In this document: piece by piece, positions 1 through 8,031 of the stretch
Position numbering within the stretch: position 1 is the first letter of the stretch
How the letters are laid out: each line of letters opens with the position of its first letter
Origin: Nitrospira sp. SG-bin2
GTDB taxonomy: Bacteria; Nitrospirota; Nitrospiria; Nitrospirales; Nitrospiraceae
Reading direction: 5' to 3'
Assembly: GCA_002083405.1 (NCBI GenBank)
Contig: LVWT01000043.1
Span: forward strand, 8,779-57,700
DNA: 48,922 nucleotides
Notes under the pieces: model-generated
Databases searched by the model: none
What the model saw: the letters and a program-made list of their open reading frames with translations, nothing else
What the model was told of the DNA's origin: nothing
Program-made: the position numbers and the translations under genes

Positions 1-69
1 GATCGAAAACGGGAATTAATCAGACCTTCCCTAGAACCAGCATTCATCGGCGTCGCCGGGCTGAGGGAT

Positions 70-1215
70 TTAGAGACGGAAACGTTGTTGGATGCAAGGC
101 AGATCGACGACGTGACGGGCCAGTGCCAGGGAGGCAGAGAGACCGGGTGACTCGATTCCGACGAGGTTGATGAGCGGCGGTTCTGCCCGGTCCGTTGAGA
201 CGATGAAATCGCGCTTACTCCCGTCCGCAGCGATGGCGCAGGGACGGATTCCTGCGTAGGCCCATCGAAGATCCTGTTCTTCCAAAGCAGGCAGGAATTT
301 CTGCACGGCTTCGATGAACAGGCCTGGCGGAGTCTTGGTGGACGTATAATTCAGTTTGTCGGTGACAGGCACCGCGTTCGGTCCAATGAATAATCGCCCA
401 TCTGGACGAGGGCTGAAATGTATCCCTTTGCCGGTGGCCTGTGGCGGGAGAGCCGGATAGATGAGTCGTCTCACGAGCGCGCGCTTTTCAGGGGGTACGA
501 CCTCGTAATACTCACCGCGGATGGGTTGAAGGGTATAGAGTTCGGAATGACATGCGAGGTTGGCGATGTGGTCGGAATGTAGACCGGCTGCATTAATGAG
601 GCAGGTGGCATGGATGGTTTGGCGATCGGTCGATAGGGTATAGGCCCTTCCGTCGTCCTGGATACCGGTCACCGGATGGTTGAACGCGAAGACGGAACCG
701 GTTTCTTCTGCATCAGCCTTGAGTGACTGGACGAAGGCCTGAGGATCTATGACGGAGACGCTCGGAATGACGATCCCGCAGCAGGCGTGGAGGCTCGGTT
801 CCCAGGCGCGGAGCCTCGAGGCAGTTACGAACGTGACTCGAGTCCCTGTTTTCCACGCATTGAACCACAGTCGTCGTAGCGAAGAGGCCTCCTTCCAAAG
901 ACCCCGACGGATGTCCTCCCATGCAACAGCGATGATCATGCCCGTGTTGAGCAGCGGAATGCCCCGTTCCGTCGCATATGAGACGGCCAGGGCACTGCCT
1001 TCGTGGGCCAATCGAGCTTTCAATGAATGTGGGTTCTCATGGATGCCGCTATGGAGCACTCCGCTATTGCGCCCGCTGGTTTCCAATCCTGCGGACTGGT
1101 TTCGTTCGAGAACGATAATACGAAGCGGCCTGTCCCACCGCCGCCGGCCCAATTCTCTTGCGATGGCGCAGCCTACGACACCGGCGCCGACGATACAGAT
1201 GTCATACATATTCAT
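70..1215 (-). CDS. lhgO: LhgO-like FAD-dependent L-2-hydroxyacid oxidase
   Basis: A 381-residue protein of the DAO/LhgO family, which oxidises L-2-hydroxyglutarate to 2-oxoglutarate with FAD and passes electrons to the membrane quinone pool. The N-terminus carries the dinucleotide-binding loop GAGVVG (residues 10-15) after a beta strand, followed by the family block GRNSGVLHSGIHE and then SLKARLAHEG. The C-terminus contains the usual GIRP and IGIESPGL segments of the FAD domain. The longer frame opens at 1242, but ATG at 1215 is preferred because AGAAAGG lies upstream at a workable distance. The gene is divergent from the patatin/GDPD pair. Family assignment is good; the exact 2-hydroxyacid substrate is inferred. 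Confidence 0.85.
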   Translation of the reverse strand: MNMYDICIVGAGVVGCAIARELGRRRWDRPLRIIVLERNQSAGLETSGRNSGVLHSGIHENPHSLKARLAHEGSALAVSYATERGIPLLNTGMIIAVAWEDIRRGLWKEASSLRRLWFNAWKTGTRVTFVTASRLRAWEPSLHACCGIVIPSVSVIDPQAFVQSLKADAEETGSVFAFNHPVTGIQDDGRAYTLSTDRQTIHATCLINAAGLHSDHIANLACHSELYTLQPIRGEYYEVVPPEKRALVRRLIYPALPPQATGKGIHFSPRPDGRLFIGPNAVPVTDKLNYTSTKTPPGLFIEAVQKFLPALEEQDLRWAYAGIRPCAIAADGSKRDFIVSTDRAEPPLINLVGIESPGLSASLALARHVVDLPCIQQRFRL

Positions 1216-1328
1216 CGACTCAGGCCTTTCTGCCCAAGGCATGGTTGCAAAGAGAAGGGCGTTGCGGAATCCGGCTGTCTGGTGTGAACGGGGCGGGCTT
1301 TCTGGTCGCAGGGATTCGGAGATGGCCT

Positions 1329-2606
1329 ATGGGTGACGATCTTTCGAATAAGTACGCGAAGATTCTCTTCGTGTTTTGTGGAGGTGGCTGCAAGGCCTTG
1401 TTCCAGGCGGTCGCCGCAACAGAATTGGTCAAGGCGGGGTTCACTCCTGATCACATTATGAGCGCTTCTGCTGGAACCTGTAATGCCCTCGGATTCGTCG
1501 AACAACCAGGTGTCGCCGGAGCGGAGAAGACTCTGCGCGTCTGGGAAAAGTATATCAACTCTCCGGATGCGATCTATGAGGTCCATCCATTTCTCCGGGA
1601 GCGATTGGCCCATCTCTTGGGGGTTGTCCCACAGGCCACGCAAAGTTGGGGGCCAAGTGGTTCGGTTCTCCATGATCTGAGAAGAGCCGTTACGTTTCTG
1701 CCGCTGGTCATCTCGTTAGGTGTGCGGATGCCGCTTCGTATAGCCGGCCGTGCAGTCAGTGTCGTCTTTCGCCTCATGGACGCGTTTGCGTCCCCGCACA
1801 AGTCGTTCCGACGAGTGGTCCAAGCGCCTGAAATCCAGGAAATGTTTGGTGAATTGGATAAGTATTTCGAATTCAAGAGAATGAAGGCGTTCCTCGACCC
1901 GTTGCCCCTGCTAGCCAGGCTCGGCGGGGAATTCGATCTGCAAAAAGTCCTCGCAAGCCCCATTGTCTGGCATATCCTGACCGAACGGTATGAAGACGGA
2001 GCGACCGTCATGTTTTCAAATAGAGATGCTGATGTTTCGATCGATACGCGTGACGATTCGCGAAGTAAGAAGGGTAAGCTGGATCTCTTCTTTCAGCGAA
2101 TTCGCGCCTCCATGGCATTGTACCCCCTCTTTGAGATGGTTGAAATGAAGGGCCAACGGTTCCTTGACGCCGATCTTGCCAACCCGCTTCCGGTCGAAGA
2201 AGCGTTCAGTCTGAGCTGCGATACGATTTTCATGTTTCTCAATGTTCCAAGGCAGACGGTTCGGGCGGAACCGAATCCCCTGAGGGATCTTGGGGAATTG
2301 AACGATCTCATGCGGTTAAACGAGCGGTATATCCACCATCGTATCAAGGCCGCACAGGAGATGGCCAAGGAGCGAGGCGTGAACCTGTTCATCATCCGCC
2401 CGGAAGAGATCCCTCCCGGTCTTGGGCTGCTGGAAATCGACAGGAACGTGATCGAATTCGTGAAGACACACGAGCGACAACGGATGAAAGAATATCTTGG
2501 CAATCTTGATGCGCATAATTTGCGAATGGCCTCGCCACTTCCTCACCCCAGCTGCGTCTCTCTCTTTGGCGAAGGTTCGAAGGAGGGTCCGTGCGCCGGG
2601 TATTGA
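1329..2606 (+). CDS. Patatin-like phospholipase
   Basis: A 425-residue patatin-family serine lipid acyl hydrolase. The oxyanion-hole glycine run GGG is at residues 18-20, and the nucleophile elbow SASAG at about 45-49 places the catalytic serine at 47 (the first Gly of GXSXG is Ser here). The dyad aspartate is probably in the DADLANP segment near residue 280, matching the family D-G/A-x-x-x-N-P pattern. ATG 1329 follows GGAG at 7 nt; the longer open frame to 1158 is antisense to lhgO. The stop lies 16 bp inside the following GDPD gene, so the two are translationally coupled. The pair can be read as a phospholipid-turnover unit: deacylation followed by phosphodiester cleavage. Substrate is inferred. 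Confidence 0.85.
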   Translation: MGDDLSNKYAKILFVFCGGGCKALFQAVAATELVKAGFTPDHIMSASAGTCNALGFVEQPGVAGAEKTLRVWEKYINSPDAIYEVHPFLRERLAHLLGVVPQATQSWGPSGSVLHDLRRAVTFLPLVISLGVRMPLRIAGRAVSVVFRLMDAFASPHKSFRRVVQAPEIQEMFGELDKYFEFKRMKAFLDPLPLLARLGGEFDLQKVLASPIVWHILTERYEDGATVMFSNRDADVSIDTRDDSRSKKGKLDLFFQRIRASMALYPLFEMVEMKGQRFLDADLANPLPVEEAFSLSCDTIFMFLNVPRQTVRAEPNPLRDLGELNDLMRLNERYIHHRIKAAQEMAKERGVNLFIIRPEEIPPGLGLLEIDRNVIEFVKTHERQRMKEYLGNLDAHNLRMASPLPHPSCVSLFGEGSKEGPCAGY

Positions 2607-3271
2607 GGATTGGGCATCGTGGGGCTGCAGGCCATGCTCCGGAAAATACATTGGCTGCAATTCAAAAGGGGATTGATCTGGGGGTCGACTTTGTCGAGAT
2701 CGATCTGCGGCGTACGGCCGACGGCGCGCTGGTCGTACTGCATGACGCAAGCGTGAATCGGACCACCAACGGGAGGGGGCGCGTCGATCGATTATCACTG
2801 AATGAGGTGAGGAAGCTGGACGCGGGGAACGGTGAGCGGATCCCGACCCTTGCGGAAGTACTCGCAGCGGTCTCATCGCGATGCGGGTTGATGTTGGAGA
2901 TCAAGGCCGAAGGAATAGCCCGGCAGGTTGTCGAAACGGTGAAGGCGGTGGGGTTCAGAGGCCCCGCCATCTATGCGTCTTTCCTGCACGACGAGTTGAG
3001 GGATGTGCGAGTCGCCGATCCCAAGGCCCGTCTCATGGTGCTTTTCAGCCGACTGCCCCGGGCACCGGTTGCCTGTGCCACGAAATATGAAGCGGCGTAT
3101 GTCGGTCTCAGACACGACACCGCTACAGGCCGTCTGGTCGATGCATTCCACCAGGCGGGCTTGCTTGTCTGTGTCTATACGGCAGATAGGCCGGGACACA
3201 TCCGGCACGCACTCTCTGTGTGTGTCGACGGCGTGATATCGAATGTGCCTGATCGGATTACAACGACGTAG
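2591..3271 (+). CDS. Glycerophosphodiester phosphodiesterase (GDPD family)
   Basis: A 226-residue GDPD-family TIM-barrel enzyme that would split glycerophosphodiesters into sn-glycerol-3-phosphate and an alcohol. The first catalytic block IGHRGAAGHAPENT is at residues 7-20 (His9, Arg10, and Glu/Asn of PENT). The metal-binding EIDLRRTADG and the second histidine in VVLHDASVNRTT follow in the usual order. The start is GTG at 2591, with a strong AGGAGGG just upstream inside the end of the patatin gene. There is no signal peptide, so it should be cytoplasmic. The overlap with the patatin gene suggests sequential action on the same lipids. Confidence 0.9.
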   Translation: MRRVLRIGHRGAAGHAPENTLAAIQKGIDLGVDFVEIDLRRTADGALVVLHDASVNRTTNGRGRVDRLSLNEVRKLDAGNGERIPTLAEVLAAVSSRCGLMLEIKAEGIARQVVETVKAVGFRGPAIYASFLHDELRDVRVADPKARLMVLFSRLPRAPVACATKYEAAYVGLRHDTATGRLVDAFHQAGLLVCVYTADRPGHIRHALSVCVDGVISNVPDRITTT

Positions 3272-3386
3272 TTCGTACGTCTGTCGAGTCTTCCAGGAAT
3301 CGAGTTTTATTAGGAACACATGATGGAAGGAGGTACACTGATACCGTACAGCAGATTCGTAAGGGATTCATTTCTCTCAGTATTCT

Positions 3387-4946
3387 ATGGAGAGCGAATA
3401 TCATTCAAGACGGTCCTTAGTACATTGGTGGATACACGGTATCGCCATAGCGCTGACCGTCATCCTGATTTCTTTCTTGGAATTGCTCGATGGAATCGAC
3501 GTCCTGGCCTACAAGTTGATCGTGGCTCAGATTGCAAACGAGACCATTCAGAATCAATTGGCCATCGCAACGGCGACTAACGCCCTCGGTACCCTCAGCT
3601 TTGTTGAGCCGACTCAGTATCCAAGCACATTCCAACAGATTCCTCCGGTGGTGGCTGCCGTACTTCTCACTGTAACGGCGTTTACCGCTGTGTGGATGAC
3701 CAGACGGTTTCAGCTCGCCTTGTCTCTAGGGCTTGTTATTTTGCTCTCAGCCGGGTATCTCCTCGTCGCCGTCGTGATGAGCCTGGCAACCCACTGGGTG
3801 TTGCCGTTGAGTGTGGGGGTTCTTGCCCTCTCCATGGGCTATGTAGTGATGACGGCAGATTCTGTCGTGTTGGCCCGTAAGCAGCGCCGATTTACCGGGC
3901 AAGTGTTTTCGTGCCATGTTCCGGCGGATCTTGCTGACCTGATCTGGCAGCAGCGGAGGGAATTTGTTCCCGGTGGTGGGTTGTGTTCACAGAAACTCTC
4001 TGCGACTGTTCTCTTTGCAGAGATGAATGGATTTGCTCCTCAATGGGGGGTTTTCGATACCGAGATTATCACGACATGGACGACAGACTATCTGGACACA
4101 ATGGCCCGACTTGTTGTGGATCATCGGGGCGTGGTCGAGCAATGCTTTGGGGATGCGCTGAAAGCCAACTTCGGTGTGCCATTTCCGCGAGCACACTCCG
4201 ATGAGATCCAGGCAGACGCGTACCAGGCAGTGGCCTGTGCCGTCGCCATGGGGGAAGCGCTGCAAGTCTTAAATCGTCGATGGCAGGATCGAGGTTTTCC
4301 GCCGATTGATATGCGCATTGGACTGTCAACCGGTGAGGTTGCGGCTCTGTGTGTTGGGCGCGGATCACTTCTTAAATTTACGACGAGGGGAGAGGCGGTC
4401 CGTTGCGCCGGTCAATTGTCGCGTCATCCGCATGAACCAGACGATCCGGCTCTCGGTCTTGGTTCCTGCCGCATCCTGGCTGTGGCCACCACTGCAGCCT
4501 ATCTCAGCGAGCGATTTTGGCTTCATCAGATTGAAGCGGGAACTGTTGCTGACAGATCTCAATCAATGGTGGTCTATCGAGTGTACGGGAAACATGATCG
4601 TCCGTCCTGTAATAGAGCGGGAGATCTACGCGTGTCGTTGCGAGTGGAGATCATGACACCCGTTACTCTGGCATATGGTACGTGCGCAAATGGGCTGACC
4701 AGCAACATCGGTGTCGGAGGCATGGCGGTCTGTCAGCTTGTTCAGCCACTGCAGATTGGATCGACGACGCTGTTACGATTCGAGGTGCCTGGCCATGGTC
4801 AAAGTATCAAAGCTGCCGGGACTGTGGTTTGGACTAGGCAGGACAGGGCCGGTATTGCGTTTGGCGCTCTGACTCCTTCCGACCGTGCGATGCTGAACTC
4901 TTTTGTCATTCAAGAAGTTTCAAAGCGATCTCCTGCCGTGCTGTGA
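3387..4946 (+). CDS. Membrane protein: short CHASE2-like region, degenerate cyclase domain, PilZ domain
   Basis: A 519-residue protein. A first TM segment (about 17-34) is followed by a short extracytoplasmic loop and three TM segments (about 87-156), a layout like a shortened CHASE2 sensor. Residues about 200-400 match class III adenylate/guanylate cyclases but look degenerate. The first metal position is Glu in FAEMNGFA (210-217), the second Asp is kept in GDALKANFG (255-263), and the transition-state Asn/Arg pair is replaced in EAVRCAGQL (336-344). The C-terminus is PilZ-like: RVSLR (415-419) fits RxxxR and NIGVGG (440-445) fits the D/NxSxxG motif with Ser to Gly. It is therefore probably a c-di-GMP-responsive pseudo-cyclase. 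The start lacks an obvious SD, and a stop at 3360 blocks any longer frame. Confidence 0.75.
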   Translation: MESEYHSRRSLVHWWIHGIAIALTVILISFLELLDGIDVLAYKLIVAQIANETIQNQLAIATATNALGTLSFVEPTQYPSTFQQIPPVVAAVLLTVTAFTAVWMTRRFQLALSLGLVILLSAGYLLVAVVMSLATHWVLPLSVGVLALSMGYVVMTADSVVLARKQRRFTGQVFSCHVPADLADLIWQQRREFVPGGGLCSQKLSATVLFAEMNGFAPQWGVFDTEIITTWTTDYLDTMARLVVDHRGVVEQCFGDALKANFGVPFPRAHSDEIQADAYQAVACAVAMGEALQVLNRRWQDRGFPPIDMRIGLSTGEVAALCVGRGSLLKFTTRGEAVRCAGQLSRHPHEPDDPALGLGSCRILAVATTAAYLSERFWLHQIEAGTVADRSQSMVVYRVYGKHDRPSCNRAGDLRVSLRVEIMTPVTLAYGTCANGLTSNIGVGGMAVCQLVQPLQIGSTTLLRFEVPGHGQSIKAAGTVVWTRQDRAGIAFGALTPSDRAMLNSFVIQEVSKRSPAVL

Positions 4947-5153
4947 CTACTCGAAGCTCCTGAGGGTTCGGGATGTTTCATTTCCTTCTTCGCTTCTTCC
5001 AGTAGGATGAAGGCTTGCATTAGTCAAAATGCTTCTCCTTGTGAAGGTTGATCGAGTAGCGTAAGCCAATGAATATACAGCACAAAATCATCAATATTTT
5101 AATGGGGCCTTTATGGTAGGCTAAATTGTCTGTAAGACAGGATGAGGTGGCGA
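4947..5153. other. Intergenic, A+T-richer than flanks
   Basis: About 200 bases between the cyclase/PilZ gene and the ImmA-like gene, visibly richer in A+T, especially 5020-5130. I see no convincing gene, terminator or sigma70 promoter. A weak TTGATC/GAATAT pair around 5048-5076 is the best promoter candidate, but it is too poor to call. Confidence 0.4.
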
Positions 5154-5432
5154 ATGGGTGCCATCGTGAATGAAAGAAAGAGACAGTTACGGATTCCACG
5201 CGGTGTGGTGCTTCCATTCGGGTATCGGATTACTGTAAAGCAGCTTTCCGATGTAGAGATGGACAAACGGGATAAGGATGCCGATGGAATTTGGGATGCC
5301 GAGACAAAGACCATCTATCTGCGCAAAGGTCTTCCTGTGACGCGCCGGCGCTATATCCTTGCCCATGAGCTTGGACATGCCTGGCTGGACTGGCAACATC
5401 GGTATATGGATGACGGGAAAGCCAGTACCTGA
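5154..5432 (+). CDS. Small ImmA/IrrE-type zinc peptidase domain protein
   Basis: About 92 residues ending with the zinc-peptidase helix HELGHAWLDWQH (HExxH plus a downstream His), the signature of the ImmA/IrrE group (DUF955). These metalloproteases usually cleave a repressor in phage or stress regulation. It is shorter than typical ImmA (about 130-200 residues) and stops only about a dozen residues after the motif, so the third zinc ligand may be missing. No XRE-type repressor partner lies next to it. ATG 5154 is preferred over 5142 because GAGG sits 6 nt upstream. The A+T-richer upstream region hints at acquisition. It may be a non-regulatory small protease or a truncated remnant. Confidence 0.6.
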   Translation: MGAIVNERKRQLRIPRGVVLPFGYRITVKQLSDVEMDKRDKDADGIWDAETKTIYLRKGLPVTRRRYILAHELGHAWLDWQHRYMDDGKAST

Positions 5433-5448
5433 TCATTCAGTCTATGGC

Positions 5449-5946
5449 TTACCGTGCCAAGGATAGGATGTACTTCCACTCCAATGGACTGACCGGCTGA
5501 ACCGAGAGACGAGATCCCTTCCGCAAGAGAACCATCCCTTTTAGGGTAGGCTCTTTCCGTAATTGATCCAGCGACAACGGGCGTGAAAACTTGCGTACAT
5601 ATTTGATGTCTACCATCTCCCATCTGGGCTGGGCGGGCTTGCTCTTCGGGTCGTAGTGCGAGTCCTTCTTGTCGAACTGTGTGGGATCGACGTAGGCTGT
5701 GGTGACGATTTCGGCGATTCCCATGACCGCCGGCGGGTCGGCGTTGCTGTGGTAGAACAGTATCTGATCACCGACCGCCATGTCCCTCATGAAATTGCGA
5801 GCCTGATAGTTTCGGACCCCATCCCAGCAAGTGGTTTGCGATGGAGCCTGCATCAAATCGTCGATCGAAAACGATGTAGGCTCCGACTTCATCAGCCAGT
5901 ATCGCTTTGTCTGTGGCACGTCACATGGTCCTTTCTTGTTCATCAC
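5449..5946 (-). CDS. EVE domain-containing protein
   Basis: A 165-residue protein that is almost entirely one EVE domain (PUA-like fold, also in thymocyte nuclear protein 1). Visible family blocks are YWLMKSEPTSFSIDDL, CWDGVRNYQARNFMRDM, VGDQILFYHSN and the GIAEIV strand. EVE domains bind modified bases in DNA or RNA and occur both in housekeeping proteins and fused to restriction or defence modules; this one stands alone. It is co-directional with the small hypothetical gene 24 nt upstream and probably co-transcribed. The ligand cannot be told from sequence. Confidence 0.88.
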   Translation of the reverse strand: MMNKKGPCDVPQTKRYWLMKSEPTSFSIDDLMQAPSQTTCWDGVRNYQARNFMRDMAVGDQILFYHSNADPPAVMGIAEIVTTAYVDPTQFDKKDSHYDPKSKPAQPRWEMVDIKYVRKFSRPLSLDQLRKEPTLKGMVLLRKGSRLSVQPVSPLEWKYILSLAR

Positions 5947-5970
5947 TCCATACCCTCAGAGGCATATTGG

Positions 5971-6360
5971 TCACGTTTCTTTGCGAGAACGCGACTCAAT
6001 GAAGTCGATCAAAGCCCGGTAGGTGACTTCTCTGGTCTGTGCCTTGCTGGTGATGTGATTTCCGATGTTTCCTTCCAGCCAGACTCGCTCTGCGATCTCG
6101 GCGGATGCCTCGTTGCAAAGGCTCCACATCTGATGGAGAAAATTATGGGGGAGACCGACTTGCATGCCCTCCGATTCAATACGGTCGTCCAGCAACGCAA
6201 GGAGATCGGAAATGGCCTGATCGGGACGATAGGGCGTCTGGCTGAATCCAAATTGTTCATCCGCTTTGGTCTCTTGCGTGGCTTGATCGACCAGATCGTG
6301 CATATACTCTTTCAGCAGTCCGATAACATGGCCGGACATGATGATCGGTGGTTGATCCAT
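5971..6360 (-). CDS. Conserved-looking hypothetical protein
   Basis: A 129-residue soluble, acidic, mostly helical protein with no family I recognise. It has no signal peptide, TM segment or cysteine cluster. Its composition looks like real coding sequence (an Asp/Glu-rich stretch LLALLDDRIESEGM, aromatic C-terminal half), unlike the antisense frame that covers it. It lies 24 nt upstream of the EVE gene on the same strand, so the two may form an operon. It is divergent from the YkgJ-type gene. Function unknown. Confidence 0.55.
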   Translation of the reverse strand: MDQPPIIMSGHVIGLLKEYMHDLVDQATQETKADEQFGFSQTPYRPDQAISDLLALLDDRIESEGMQVGLPHNFLHQMWSLCNEASAEIAERVWLEGNIGNHITSKAQTREVTYRALIDFIESRSRKET

Positions 6361-6412
6361 GACGCATTATCGGATTTCTCCTGTTCAGGAGCAAGGCTTT
6401 GTCACGCCACGG

Positions 6413-6442
6413 TTGACCGTCTTGCGGCCCCTTCTCTATTAT
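6413..6442 (+). promoter_or_regulatory. Candidate sigma70 promoter for the YkgJ-type gene
   Basis: TTGACC (6413-6418) and TATTAT (6437-6442) are separated by 18 bp. Transcription would start near 6449, which excludes the first in-frame ATG at 6441 and supports translation from ATG 6513. Confidence 0.5.
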
Positions 6443-6512
6443 GATGACCGCCGGGACAGGTGGCGTAGGGCTTGCCCATCTTGGAGGCGAACTTACAGAC
6501 TCCTGCTATGAC

Positions 6513-7349
6513 ATGAGCATACAAGCGACCGAACGGTTTGAAATTGCTCTGAACACGAGAGCCGGCCGGTTGACGACGGCCGTGGATGTACCGACTGCCT
6601 TTGTTCCTGTAACCGCGATTGTCCCTCTGATGCGGCGATTGGGAGAGGAGGCGCAGGCGCTGGAGGAAACCCAGGCTTCCGCAGAAGGGAAGACGCGTTC
6701 CTGCCAAAAAGGTTGCGCCGCCTGTTGTCGCATGATGGTGCCGATAGCTCCGCCGGAAGCCTTTGCCTTGACGGAATTCATTCGATTGCTACCCACCGAA
6801 CAGCAGCAGCGTATTGCCCAGCGATTTGCGTCATCGAAATCCACCCTGCTGGCACAGGGACTCTGGCATCGTCTTGTGGAAATAGGCGAGTCTTCTCGAC
6901 CACCGGATGATGAGGCGTTAGAGCCGATCAATCAGAAGTACTATGCTCTACGGATGCCTTGTCCATTCCTGGAGGATGACGCCTGCTCGATTTACGAACA
7001 ACGTCCTGCTGCGTGCCGTGAATTACTTGTCACCTCGCCTGCGGAGCAGTGCCAGGATCTGCTCGCGAATTCCGTGGAGCCGATCCCTGTGCCCATTCGT
7101 ATCGGTCCCGTATTGGGACTGCTCTGGGGTGAATTAACCGAGAGTCCGGCCAGAATGATTCCGCTGCCGACTGTTTTGGATTGGCTGGAACGGCATCAGC
7201 ATGAGAGCCATAGAACATGGCAGGGTTCCCGGCTCCTGGATACGGCGCTTGACAAGGTGTGGCGGTTCTTAAGCCAGGGGATCAAGGAATCAGAAAATCA
7301 GGGAAAGCGACAGGCAGCTGGTGGCTCTACCCTCCCAACGAAATCTTGA
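6513..7349 (+). CDS. YkgJ-family Cys-cluster protein
   Basis: About 278 residues of the YkgJ/CxxCxxCC family (putative zinc or iron-sulfur binding). The N-terminal cluster CQKGCAACC is followed by the characteristic PxEAF segment, then CPFLEDDACSIYEQRPAACRE, where the remaining ligand cysteines lie. A C-terminal helical extension of about 100 residues is unassigned. In-frame ATGs at 6441 and 6513 are both possible; 6513 is chosen because a promoter-like -10 overlaps 6441, but neither has a good SD. Biochemical function of the family is unsettled. Confidence 0.75.
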   Translation: MSIQATERFEIALNTRAGRLTTAVDVPTAFVPVTAIVPLMRRLGEEAQALEETQASAEGKTRSCQKGCAACCRMMVPIAPPEAFALTEFIRLLPTEQQQRIAQRFASSKSTLLAQGLWHRLVEIGESSRPPDDEALEPINQKYYALRMPCPFLEDDACSIYEQRPAACRELLVTSPAEQCQDLLANSVEPIPVPIRIGPVLGLLWGELTESPARMIPLPTVLDWLERHQHESHRTWQGSRLLDTALDKVWRFLSQGIKESENQGKRQAAGGSTLPTKS

Positions 7350-7367
7350 GGAACAAGGAGTGATGGC

Positions 7368-7982
7368 ATGCAGAAACCCGTGATCGTGTGCTTGGATTTG
7401 GAAGGCGTGTTGGTTCCTGAAATTTGGATCAATGTCGCGCTGAAAACCGGGATCGAGGAATTGAAAATCACGACCCGCGAGATGCCCGACTACGACAAAT
7501 TGATGAGGCAACGGTTGGCTATTTTGGATCGGAACAATCTGAAGATCAGTGACATCCAAGAGGTCATCGGTACGATGGGTCCGCTGGAAGGGGCGCCGGA
7601 GTTTATCCGCTGGATTCATGACCGGTGCCAAGTCATCATTCTGTCCGACACGTTTTATCAGTTCGCCTTTCCGCTCATGAAGCAGTTAGGCTTCCCCACG
7701 CTGTTCTGTAATCAATTGGAGATCGACGCAGCAGGTCGCATTGCCAATTATCATATGCGGATGCAGAATCAGAAGAAGCATTCGGTTGCCGCATTCAAGT
7801 CGCTGAGCTTTTTTACGATGGCCGCCGGGGATGCGTACAACGATACCGCCATGCTTGGCGAAGCGGATGCCGGATTCTTCTTCAGGCCGCCCGACCATTT
7901 GCCCAAAGAGTTTCCACAGTTTCCCGTCACGCATACGTATGGCGAGCTTCAGGAGCGGTTGGGGAAGGCGGGCAATCTCTAA
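7368..7982 (+). CDS. thrH: ThrH-type phosphoserine phosphatase/homoserine phosphotransferase
   Basis: A 204-residue HAD-superfamily enzyme, full length for ThrH. Motif I is DLEGVLVPE with Asp10 as phospho-acceptor; the DxE rather than DxD form is typical of ThrH and SerB relatives. Motif II is LSDTFYQF, and the C-terminal AAGDAYNDTAML supplies the metal-binding Asp pair. ThrH dephosphorylates phosphoserine and can move the phosphate to homoserine, linking serine and threonine synthesis. AAGGAG lies 7 nt before ATG 7368. It follows the YkgJ-type gene by 18 nt, so co-transcription is likely, and it is convergent with recQ. Confidence 0.88.
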   Translation: MQKPVIVCLDLEGVLVPEIWINVALKTGIEELKITTREMPDYDKLMRQRLAILDRNNLKISDIQEVIGTMGPLEGAPEFIRWIHDRCQVIILSDTFYQFAFPLMKQLGFPTLFCNQLEIDAAGRIANYHMRMQNQKKHSVAAFKSLSFFTMAAGDAYNDTAMLGEADAGFFFRPPDHLPKEFPQFPVTHTYGELQERLGKAGNL

Positions 7983-8031
7983 TTGCCTCGCACTGTGCGA
8001 AGCGCATGATTTCCAGTCGATAGGGTGAGTC

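Noticed and set aside
3320..3580. 86-codon frame with GGAAGGAGG near its start
   Set aside because: Overlaps the cyclase gene in another frame and has no recognisable protein features; the SD-like run does not lead to a usable start.
5656..6444. 262-codon plus-strand frame
   Set aside because: Antisense to the EVE gene and the small hypothetical; composition is not protein-like and the EVE domain is unambiguous.
7983..8031. TCGCACTGTGCGA palindrome between thrH and recQ as terminator
   Set aside because: Stem is only 6 bp with no loop room and no T-run.
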